Source: Verrucomicrobiota bacterium
GTDB taxonomy: Bacteria; Verrucomicrobiota; Verrucomicrobiia; Limisphaerales; UBA9464
Assembly: GCA_025363585.1 (NCBI GenBank)
Contig: JANYDN010000007.1
Location: 1-40,014 of the forward strand
Reading direction: 5' to 3'
Length of the DNA: 40,014 nt
In this document: in pieces, positions 32,369 to 40,014 of the stretch
How positions within the stretch are numbered: position 1 is the stretch's first letter
Layout: every line of letters starts with the position of its first letter
The notes under the pieces: model-generated
Told to the model about the DNA's origin: nothing
Database searches by the model: none
Seen by the model: only the letters and a program-made list of their open reading frames with translations
Position numbers and translations under genes: made by a program

Positions 32369-35300
32369 ATGGCTCCCGCGGCAACCTTTCCCTCCGTTTG
32401 CCGGCGTCTCGCGATCCCGCTTCTTTGCGTGGCCCTGCCCCTCGGGGCGGGCGGACCCGGCACCCCGCGATGGACCCGCTTTGATCCGGGTCAATCGTGG
32501 ATCGGCACCGCGGTCGCCCCGGACGGACGCATCGTCGCCGCGGCGAATCCGGCCTCCGGATCCGGGTCCGGCAAACTGCTTTATCTCGGGTCCGACGGTT
32601 CCCTGCTCCACGACCTTCCGTCCCCCCATGCGTGGATCCACCCGCCGATGTTGCGCGCCGACGGCGCGACGGTGGCGATGCGCGACGACCGGCTCCTTCA
32701 GGTTTTCGACGCGAACGGCGACGTGTCCTGGGCGCGCTTTTTCCGTGGCAATTTCGCCGCGCCCGTCGCCATGCCGGACCTCGGCATCGCGATCGCCACC
32801 GAGGCGGTCGACCCGTCGCCACGGCGCCTGTGGATACTTACGCCGTCGGGAGACAACGGCAGCGTGACCGATCTCGATCCGGTGGACACCGGCACCCCCG
32901 CCGACCCGCTCAACGTGCTCCGCTCGGGCGACGGAATCTTTGTGGTCCCGTCGTCGCGGGGCATTTTCTCGCGCGTCGACGTGGCCGGAAAATGGATGCG
33001 ATTGAATGTCGCCGGCAACGCCGGCAGCGGCGGCGGCGTGGCACCCGCGCCCGACCTCGGAATCTACGCGACGGGCGCCGCCGGCCTGGCCCGCATCACC
33101 TCGGACGGCCGCACGCTCTGGAGCATCGCGGTGTCCAACTTCGTCACGGCCCCGCTCGTCACGCCGGACGGTCTCGTACTCGTCGGCCAGTCTGGTGGCG
33201 GATTGCGCGTATACGCGGCGGACGGAACTCCCGCGTGGGCCATCGACGTCGCGGGGGGCGTCGAATCCACGCCCGTGATCGCGTCGGACGGCACGATCGT
33301 TTTCGGCGGCAACGACGGCCATTTGCGCGCGGTCGGACCGAAGGGAAGCCCGCTCTGGGACTTCGACGCGGGCGCGCCGATCCAGGGTCCGATCAACCTC
33401 CTTCCGAATGGCGACGTCTTGGCGGGCACGATCGACGGGCATTTGCACTGCGTGGTGGGCGGCGCGCCGCTGGCAACGAGCGGCTGGGCGAAGTGGCAGG
33501 GCGATGCCGCGAACTCCGGACTCGATCAGACGCCCGCGACCATTCCGCCGGCAGAGTCGAACGTAACGACGACGGATCAAGCCAGCGTCGGGATCGCGTG
33601 GAATCCGGCTCCGGGCGCGCGTCGCCACGAAATCTGGCGCTCCACGACCAACGTGTTTGCCGGCGCGACGCGGGTCACCACCGACGCCGCGCTCCCCTTC
33701 TACGACCGCAGTTTCGCGCCGGGGCAGACGAACTACTACTGGGTGCGCGCGGTCAATGGATTCGGAGCGGCACCGGAAAGCGAGGTGTCCGCGATCCTTC
33801 CCACGCGACGGCTTTGGAAATCGCAGCCGCTCAGTTTTCTCTCGGGCATCGCGGAAATGTCCGACGGACGACTCGTCGCCTCGGGGAATGACACGAGCAA
33901 CGTCTCCACCGTCATCGCGATCAACACCGATGGCTCGACCAGTTGGAAATGGTCGGCCCCGGACAAATCCTCGTACCCGACGCCGCCGTTGATCGACGAC
34001 GACGGCAACGTCGCCATTGGGTCGGGCACGTTTCTGGTGACGCTCACGCCCGACGGCACGCCCGTATCGAGCGTCGACACCAAGTCCGCGGAGGGCGGCC
34101 AAATCGCGCTCGGCTCCGAAGGGATCGTCTACTGCGCGGCGGGCCCGAACTTCAACCAGTACAATCTGAGGACGGTGAACCGAACCGCCGGCACGTACGC
34201 GCCGGCGCTGGCTAGCACGGGCAACGGCGCGGTACCCGCCGACGTGGCGCTCGCGATCCTTCCCAATGGGAATTCGATCCTCTCCGTCGGGCCGTTCATC
34301 GACGCCATCGCGCCGGCCGGAATACGGGAATGGAAAGCCAGCCCTTTCGGCCGAACTTTGCTTCCCGGAAACCGGGTTTTGTTGGTGGGCCGGACCAATG
34401 CGGTGATCGTGGACAAAGACGGAAGCCCGGTTCGACAGGTGTCCATGCCGCCGGTGCGGCCGGCACGTCCGTTCGGGACTCCGGGGCTCTACCAAGCGTG
34501 GAACGCCGGCGTGGTCGCGGCCGACGGAACGACGTGGTTTTCGACGGGCCAAGACATCGTCCGGATGGCGCCCGATGGCACGACGTCCGCGTTTGCGTCG
34601 CTGCCGTCGTTCGGCGTGCTCCAGTCCATGGGTCTCGGTTCCGGCGGGCGATTGGTCGTCGGCCGTCCCAACCGGATCGATGTGTTTGGCGCGGACGGCG
34701 GCCTCGCCGAATCCCTGTTCGATGCCTTTGGGCCGTCCGATTACGGGAGCCCGCCGCTGTTGCTCTCGCCGTCGGGACGGCTTTATGCGGCGTCGGAATT
34801 CGGGACGATCAACTGCATCTCGATGCCATTCGGCCTCGACACCACCGCATTCTGGCCACTTTTTCGCCGCGATCCCCGCGGCACGTCCAGCATCGCGAAA
34901 CCCGTCGCCACGCCGCCGCCCGCGGTCGCCAGACCGTTCGCTGTGGGATTTCCTGGTGGCAACCGACTTCGTTGGACAATCTCCGGCCAACTCGTGGTGC
35001 AGGAAATCCTGCGCGGCACCAACGCCGATCCGGCGCAGGCGACCGTGATCGCGACGCTCGGCCCTTCCGTCGCGCAATTTGATGACACGAACGCGCCCGC
35101 GGGACCCGCGGCCCGGTACTGGATCCGCACGTCGAACTCCGTCGGCGGAACGCTGACTCCCGGGATCGTCGACGTCTTTCCGACGCCCGCGTTGCGCGTC
35201 CGAATTCCCACCGCCGATCCTTACTTTCACAACGGCGTCGCGCTGGACGACGACGGTCAAGTCTTCGTAAGCAACGCCGGAAACCGCCTTCAATCGTGGC

Positions 35301-36502
35301 ATCCCGACGGGACCGCGGCATGGGAACTGAAGTACGCCGGCAGCGCGGACTTCACGGGGACACCGACGCTGCTTCCCGGCGACGGGTTGGTCGTTTCGAA
35401 TCCATCGTCGAGCGTCGGCGCGGCCCGGGACGGGAGTGTGGTGGGCCTGCGGCAACCGCGCTCGCTGATAACGGTGCTGCCCCGCGGACGCGCGGTATAT
35501 CGCGACGCCGACGGCTCGTCCCACGTGTACGAAGGCGAGACGCGCGGCCCGGATTTGCCGCTTCCCGACGGCGGCGTGCTGTTTCCGGTCGCGGCGGCGG
35601 ACGGCGGACTGTTCGCGCTAACGTCGGCGTGGGAAGTGGTCCGTCTCGACGCAACGGGCCACGAGCAATGGCGATGCGCGCTGGTCCGGCTTTCCACGAA
35701 TTTCCTGCCGGCCCCGGACATGGCCATCGGGATCGACGGCTCGCTCGCGGTGGTCACGGCTTCGTCCGGCATCACGATGCTGAACGTGGACGGCACCGTT
35801 CGGTGGGCGCGACCCGAGGAAGGGCTCGACCCGGTCCTCGGCATCGATGGCGCGTTGTTGGTGCGGTTCGCGGACCCGGACGGACATCCCCGCCTTCACG
35901 CGCTCGACGCCGCGACCGGCGCGACCCGCTGGGCATTCGCGTTGTCGGACGCAAATGCTCCCGCGATTGCGGTGGCCGACGGAACGGTGGTGGCTGCCAC
36001 GCAGACGATCGCGTGGGGACTGGATGGGACAAGCGGCGAACCGCGTTGGGCCATCGACTTGAAGGCGGCGTCCGACCACACGTCGGTGGGAGTCATTTCC
36101 ACGACGCGACTCGCGCCGAGCGGCGTGTTGGCCGTGCAGAAGTGGGGGGGCGACCTCCACGTGTTCCAACTCGCGGCCGGACCGGCCGCGTCGGGTTGGC
36201 CGATGACGCGCCATGACTCGGGCAACACGGGTTTCCAAGGGAGTGGCGGCGACGTCGCCGCGGCATGGCAACGCGTCGCGCCCGGCGCGGGGAATCCCGG
36301 GGAACTGCGCTTCGCAACGGAAAGCGGCCAGCGGTTCGTGCCCCTCGTCAGCGACGACTTGGTCGCGTGGCGCTATCTCGAACAACCGGCATGGACCGAT
36401 GAGACCTTCTCGGGTCCACACGGACCAGCCACGCGCAGCTTGCTCCACGTGAAGAGCGAGGGCGCCGTGCCGGGACGCTTCGTACGTGCGGTCAAGCCGT
36501 GA
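32369..36502 (+). CDS. Very large (1377 aa) secreted PQQ-like beta-propeller protein with FN3-like inserts
   Basis: Repeated propeller blades (SDGRTLWSIAVSNFVTAPLVTPDGLVLVGQSGGGLRVYAADGTPAWAIDVAGGVESTPVIASDGTIVFGGNDGHLRAVGPKGSPLWDFDAGAPIQGPINLLPNGDVLAGTIDGHLHCV) and FN3-like segments (VGIAWNPAPGARRHEIWRSTT...YYWVRAVNGFG). Confidence 0.85.
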   Translation: MAPAATFPSVCRRLAIPLLCVALPLGAGGPGTPRWTRFDPGQSWIGTAVAPDGRIVAAANPASGSGSGKLLYLGSDGSLLHDLPSPHAWIHPPMLRADGATVAMRDDRLLQVFDANGDVSWARFFRGNFAAPVAMPDLGIAIATEAVDPSPRRLWILTPSGDNGSVTDLDPVDTGTPADPLNVLRSGDGIFVVPSSRGIFSRVDVAGKWMRLNVAGNAGSGGGVAPAPDLGIYATGAAGLARITSDGRTLWSIAVSNFVTAPLVTPDGLVLVGQSGGGLRVYAADGTPAWAIDVAGGVESTPVIASDGTIVFGGNDGHLRAVGPKGSPLWDFDAGAPIQGPINLLPNGDVLAGTIDGHLHCVVGGAPLATSGWAKWQGDAANSGLDQTPATIPPAESNVTTTDQASVGIAWNPAPGARRHEIWRSTTNVFAGATRVTTDAALPFYDRSFAPGQTNYYWVRAVNGFGAAPESEVSAILPTRRLWKSQPLSFLSGIAEMSDGRLVASGNDTSNVSTVIAINTDGSTSWKWSAPDKSSYPTPPLIDDDGNVAIGSGTFLVTLTPDGTPVSSVDTKSAEGGQIALGSEGIVYCAAGPNFNQYNLRTVNRTAGTYAPALASTGNGAVPADVALAILPNGNSILSVGPFIDAIAPAGIREWKASPFGRTLLPGNRVLLVGRTNAVIVDKDGSPVRQVSMPPVRPARPFGTPGLYQAWNAGVVAADGTTWFSTGQDIVRMAPDGTTSAFASLPSFGVLQSMGLGSGGRLVVGRPNRIDVFGADGGLAESLFDAFGPSDYGSPPLLLSPSGRLYAASEFGTINCISMPFGLDTTAFWPLFRRDPRGTSSIAKPVATPPPAVARPFAVGFPGGNRLRWTISGQLVVQEILRGTNADPAQATVIATLGPSVAQFDDTNAPAGPAARYWIRTSNSVGGTLTPGIVDVFPTPALRVRIPTADPYFHNGVALDDDGQVFVSNAGNRLQSWHPDGTAAWELKYAGSADFTGTPTLLPGDGLVVSNPSSSVGAARDGSVVGLRQPRSLITVLPRGRAVYRDADGSSHVYEGETRGPDLPLPDGGVLFPVAAADGGLFALTSAWEVVRLDATGHEQWRCALVRLSTNFLPAPDMAIGIDGSLAVVTASSGITMLNVDGTVRWARPEEGLDPVLGIDGALLVRFADPDGHPRLHALDAATGATRWAFALSDANAPAIAVADGTVVAATQTIAWGLDGTSGEPRWAIDLKAASDHTSVGVISTTRLAPSGVLAVQKWGGDLHVFQLAAGPAASGWPMTRHDSGNTGFQGSGGDVAAAWQRVAPGAGNPGELRFATESGQRFVPLVSDDLVAWRYLEQPAWTDETFSGPHGPATRSLLHVKSEGAVPGRFVRAVKP

Positions 36503-36505
36503 CGG

Positions 36506-37195
36506 TTAGGGAACCGGCGTGCGGATGCGCGCGTTGCGGATGCGCACGTGTTCCTTGTCGCGGCTGAGATCCTGGAAACCAATGTGCCCGCGGCGCGGTC
36601 GGTCGCGCAGCGGCACCGCCAACGTGTCGTCATGGCGGCGGACGGACTCGGTCTGCGTGTCCAGGTCCACGTCCTGGATCACCGCGCCGTTGAGTCGCAC
36701 CCACACGTGGCTCCCGCGCAAACGCACCTCGCAGTGGTTCCACCGTTCGGGAACGTAGACCTGGTGGATCGGCGCGAGCGCGCGGTAGAGACCGCCGGTC
36801 AACTCCGACGGCTTGGCCTCGGGATTGTACCGGAAATCCGCCATCTGCAATTCCATCCCGTCGAAAGCGGGATCGCCCGCCGACGGCGCGCGCAACGCGA
36901 GCCCGGAGTTGCCGCGTTTCGGCAGAAGGAATTCGTAGTCCAATTCCAAGTCATCGTACGTCGCCTCGCTCATCAACCACGAGTCGCGCGGCTCGCCGCC
37001 GATGAGGATTCCGTGCTCGACGCGCCAGATCGGATTGCCGTCGGCGGGCTTGGAGACGTCGTTCCATGTCCCGACGCGCCATCCCGTCGGGATTCCGTCC
37101 TTGGGAAACAGCGGCTGCCACGAACTGAAGGGCAGCCTGGAAATGCAACCGGTCAACGAGAACGCGAGCAACAGCGCGGCAAGAATGCGGGGCAT
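36506..37195 (-). CDS. DUF1080 (3-keto-disaccharide hydrolase-like) lipoprotein
   Basis: MPRILAALLLAFSLTGCISRLPFSSWQPLFPKDGIPTGWRVGTWNDVSKPADGNPIWRVEHGILIGGEPRDSWLMSEATYDDLELDYEFLLPKRGNSGLALRAPSAGDPAFDGMELQ, typical DUF1080 GNSG(I/L)xxR and GxExQ. Confidence 0.87.
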   Translation of the reverse strand: MPRILAALLLAFSLTGCISRLPFSSWQPLFPKDGIPTGWRVGTWNDVSKPADGNPIWRVEHGILIGGEPRDSWLMSEATYDDLELDYEFLLPKRGNSGLALRAPSAGDPAFDGMELQMADFRYNPEAKPSELTGGLYRALAPIHQVYVPERWNHCEVRLRGSHVWVRLNGAVIQDVDLDTQTESVRRHDDTLAVPLRDRPRRGHIGFQDLSRDKEHVRIRNARIRTPVP

Positions 37196-37213
37196 GCGGC
37201 ATCTGGGGACACC

Positions 37214-37245
37214 GAGTTTCAAGTTTCAAGATTGAAGTTTCAAGA
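37214..37245 (-). repeat. Short 7-bp-periodic repeat (CTTGAAACTTGAAACT / GAAACTTCAATCTT), copy 2
   Basis: + strand gagtttcaagtttcaagattgaagtttcaaga; reverse complement shares both 14-16-mers with 13127-13152. Confidence 0.6.
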
Positions 37246-37336
37246 GGCGGATGTGGCAGCCGTCGTGAGACGGCGGACCTCGCATCACCGAGGAATCTCG
37301 TCGCTTTCCTTACGCAAAGAAGGCGGGACGCCCGCG

Positions 37337-39421
37337 CTACATCTTCATTCCGGCCACCCATCCGCGCGCCAACTCCAGCAACGCGCGGTCGCCTTGCAGG
37401 TCGCCGAATTTCAGCGACGGCAATCCGCTCTGCGCCTTGCCCAGCAATTCGCCCGCGCCACGCAATCTCAGGTCCGCCTCGGCCAACTCGAAACCATCGT
37501 TCGTTTCGGCCATGATCTTCAACCGCTCCTTCGAGGCCTCGGTCTTTTCGTCGGCGACGAGGATGCAATGCGACTCGTGCGCGCCGCGTCCCACGCGCCC
37601 CCGCAGTTGGTGCAGTTGGGCGAGGCCGAACCGCTCGGCGTTCTCGATCACCATCACCGTCGCGTTCGGCACGTCCACGCCGACCTCGATCACCGTCGTC
37701 GCCACCAGGACCTTCGTCGCGCCGGACCGGAACGCGTCCATCGCCGCGTCCTTTTCCCGCGCGTGCAGTTGCCCGTGCAACAGGCCGACCGCGTGCGGCG
37801 CCATCGCCGTGCTCACCCGCCCGAACTCGCGCGTCACCGCCTTCGTCTCGTCGTGTTCCGACTCGTCGACGCGCGCGTAGACGACGTAAGCCTGCCGCCC
37901 GGCCTCGAGTTCGCGCCGCACGAATTCCCAGACCTTGGCCAATGCCTTCGTGCCGCGCACGTGGGTGCGGATGCGTCCCCTGCCCGCCGGCGGCGCGTCG
38001 ACCACGCTGACGTCGAGGTCGCCGTAGACCGACAGCGCGAGGGTGCGCGGGATCGGCGTCGCGGTCATCACGAGCAGGTGCGGATACCATCCCTTTCGGA
38101 CGAGTGCCTCGCGCTGGGCGACGCCGAACTTGTGCTGCTCGTCGATCACCACCAGTCCCAACCGGTCGAACGTCGCCGCGCGTTGCACCAGCGCGTGCGT
38201 TCCCACCGTGACGCGCGGGCCGGTGGCGTCGGTGCCCGACGTCTCCCGTTTCGAGCCCGTCCTCAATTCGATCGCGATGCCGAGCGGACCGAACCAGCGC
38301 AAGAGGTTCGCCGCCCACTGGCCCGCGAGGATTTCCGTCGGCGCCATCACGGCGACGTTCCATCCCCCTTCCACCGTCATCAGCGCGGCACAGGCAGCGA
38401 CCACCGTCTTTCCGGATCCGACGTCGCCCTGCAACAGGCGCCGCATCGGGACCGCGCCGGCCAGGTCCGCCCGGATCTCGCGCAGGACGCGCGCCTGCGC
38501 GTCGGTCAAACGGAAGCCCAGCGACGCGAGGAACGGCCGGATCAAATGGTTGTCCCCGCCGCACGGCATGGCCTTCGCCTGCCGCTCGAGGTTCCTGCGC
38601 CGGCGCCGGATCTCCAGCGACAACGCCGCGAACTCATCGAGCGCCAACCGCCCGCGCGCGCGCTCCGCGTCGGCGATCTCCGCCGGGAAATGCAGCGCGC
38701 GGATCGCCTCGGCGCGCGACGGCCAACCGTCGGGGGCGGCACCGACCGGCACCAACCGCGGCGTGGGTTCGGGAATCTCCGCGCCGAACCGCTCGAGGGC
38801 GCGCGACACCATCGCCCGTATCGCGCGCGCCGAGAGGCCCTCGGTCGCGGGATGGACCGGCACCACGCGGTTCAGGTGGAGCGGCGCCTCGTCGCCCGCC
38901 TCGACCTTTTCGGTCTCCGGATGGTCGATGGTCGGCGGCCGGAGGGAATTGGGTTTCCCGAACACCATCACCTCGTCGCCCACCGCGAAGAATTTCTCGA
39001 TGAAGGGAAGGTTCCACCAACGGCAATGCAGGCGCGCCGTGCCGTCGTCGAGGATGAACTCGTAGACCGAGCGCGACCCGCCGCGAAAGCGGTTCGTGCC
39101 GGCGGCGATGATCCGTCCGCATGCCAGCGCGGGTTCGCCGAGCTTCACCCCGCGGATCGGCAGGAACGCGCGGCGATCCTCGTGGCGACGCGGGCGATGG
39201 AGGAGGAGGTCGCCGACGGTGGCGATGCCGAGGCGTTGCAACAGCACGGCGCGTTCGGGACCGATCCCCGGGACCGCGGTCACGGGAAGATCCATGGCCG
39301 GCACGGGCGGTTCGGGCGTGCGTTGGGTCGGGGGCACGGCGGGCAGGATGGCGTCCGGAATCCGATCGCGCAAACCGGCGCGCGGCGGGCGCGCGTCACC
39401 GTGGTTTGAATCCACCGACAT
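37337..39421 (-). CDS. recG: ATP-dependent DNA helicase RecG (start uncertain)
   Basis: LTDAQARVLREIRADLAGAVPMRRLLQGDVGSGKTVVAACAAL...TEILAGQWA...VIDEQHKFGVAQREALV...VMTATPIPRTLALSVYGDLDVSVVDAPPAGR...HGQLHAREKDAAMDAF...VATTVIEVGVDVPNATVMVIENAERFGLAQLHQLRGRVGRG. Confidence 0.96.
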   Translation of the reverse strand: MSVDSNHGDARPPRAGLRDRIPDAILPAVPPTQRTPEPPVPAMDLPVTAVPGIGPERAVLLQRLGIATVGDLLLHRPRRHEDRRAFLPIRGVKLGEPALACGRIIAAGTNRFRGGSRSVYEFILDDGTARLHCRWWNLPFIEKFFAVGDEVMVFGKPNSLRPPTIDHPETEKVEAGDEAPLHLNRVVPVHPATEGLSARAIRAMVSRALERFGAEIPEPTPRLVPVGAAPDGWPSRAEAIRALHFPAEIADAERARGRLALDEFAALSLEIRRRRRNLERQAKAMPCGGDNHLIRPFLASLGFRLTDAQARVLREIRADLAGAVPMRRLLQGDVGSGKTVVAACAALMTVEGGWNVAVMAPTEILAGQWAANLLRWFGPLGIAIELRTGSKRETSGTDATGPRVTVGTHALVQRAATFDRLGLVVIDEQHKFGVAQREALVRKGWYPHLLVMTATPIPRTLALSVYGDLDVSVVDAPPAGRGRIRTHVRGTKALAKVWEFVRRELEAGRQAYVVYARVDESEHDETKAVTREFGRVSTAMAPHAVGLLHGQLHAREKDAAMDAFRSGATKVLVATTVIEVGVDVPNATVMVIENAERFGLAQLHQLRGRVGRGAHESHCILVADEKTEASKERLKIMAETNDGFELAEADLRLRGAGELLGKAQSGLPSLKFGDLQGDRALLELARGWVAGMKM

Positions 39422-40014
39422 GGAGGCCGAAAAGACGGTCGTGTTCCTCGATGCAATGGCGGTCGGTCATGCTGGCGAGGTAATCGCAGACCGTGCGGTG
39501 AAGCCCGTCGCGTTTCATCCGCGCGCGTTCGGCCCTCGGCATCTCCGCGGGATGCTTCGCGACGTGCTGGAACAACTCGCCGAGCATCCGCACCGCGCGG
39601 CGGTTGGGTTCCGCGACCTCGGGATGGTAGTAGAGGTTTCGGTAGAGAAATTTCCGGAGCTGCAGGTTTTGCCGGCGCCGCGCGGGACTGTAGCAAACCA
39701 ACGGACGACGGCACGCGCGCACGTCGTCCGCCGACTTCACCCCGGCGGCCAACACGCGGGCCTCGGTGTTGAGCACGACGTCGGTGACCTGGCGGTCGAT
39801 GATTTCCCGGATCGTGTAGTAACGCCGGCTCTCCGACGGAAGCCGTCCGAAGCGACGCTTCACCTCGGTCGCGGCCGCGGCCCAGACCTCGACGTCCGCG
39901 ATCAATTGCTTCTCGTCGAGGAGTCCGGATTCCAGACCATCGTCGAGATCGTGGCTGTAGTAGGTGATCTCGTCGGCGAGGTTGGCGATCTGCGCCTCCA
40001 TCGAGGGTTGGAGT
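39396..40014 (-). CDS. dgt: dGTPase-like deoxynucleotide triphosphohydrolase (HD superfamily), partial (N-terminus beyond the window)
   Basis: (TLQPS)MEAQIANLADEITYYSHDLDDGLESGLLDE..., the QIANLADEIxYxxHDLDDGL motif; ends overlapping the recG start. Confidence 0.87.
   Translation of the reverse strand, partial: LQPSMEAQIANLADEITYYSHDLDDGLESGLLDEKQLIADVEVWAAAATEVKRRFGRLPSESRRYYTIREIIDRQVTDVVLNTEARVLAAGVKSADDVRACRRPLVCYSPARRRQNLQLRKFLYRNLYYHPEVAEPNRRAVRMLGELFQHVAKHPAEMPRAERARMKRDGLHRTVCDYLASMTDRHCIEEHDRLFGLHVGGFKPR

Noticed and set aside
32321-35524. 1067-aa minus-strand ORF
   Set aside because: Antisense shadow of the 1377-aa propeller protein; typical stop-poor high-GC frame with RRxRR-type composition.
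36548-39409. 953-aa plus-strand ORF
   Set aside because: Antisense to DUF1080 and recG; no domain-like sequence.
1-40014. tRNA or rRNA genes
   Set aside because: No cloverleaf-type sequence or rRNA-like conserved stretches were recognised by eye; a tRNAscan/Infernal run would be needed to exclude them fully.

Overview
High-GC bacterial window, probably from the Verrucomicrobia/PVC group (inferred from gene content, not verified). Most genes are on the minus strand. From left to right: (1) a glucarate-catabolism operon, gudD (partial) - MFS permease - 5-dehydro-4-deoxyglucarate dehydratase (1-2.9 kb). (2) Accessory genes: a NAGPA-type phosphodiester glycosidase, a frameshifted esterase-like lipoprotein, a DCC-family thiol oxidoreductase, a first cysC and a membrane class III adenylate cyclase. 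(3) A 9-29 kb minus-strand gene set that reads as a surface-glycan synthesis/modification/export locus: ChbG/YdjC-like deacetylase, APH-fold kinase, three related GT-like proteins, a second cysC (APS kinase), a PAPS-type sulfotransferase, a methyltransferase, GT2/GT4 glycosyltransferases, a GSDH/YliI-like beta-propeller protein with tandem modules, and an MsbA-like ABC exporter. (4) Two type II/IV-prepilin-like proteins, two beta-propeller proteins, a DUF1080-like lipoprotein, recG and a dgt-like dNTPase (partial). Main non-genic discoveries: a MITE-like family of three copies (2986-3448, 4697-5176, 12619-13081) with ~26-bp terminal inverted repeats, 9-bp target-site duplications and an internal hairpin of 9-bp TTTCGTGTG-type repeats; an unexpectedly frequent octamer GACTTATA/TATAAGTC (11 copies between 4.0 and 26.5 kb, in several reading frames and at the cost of rare codons, none in the last 13.5 kb); and an uncharacterised ~120-aa domain shared by four consecutive glycosyltransferases. 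All calls were made by reading the sequence and the supplied translations; no database search was run.
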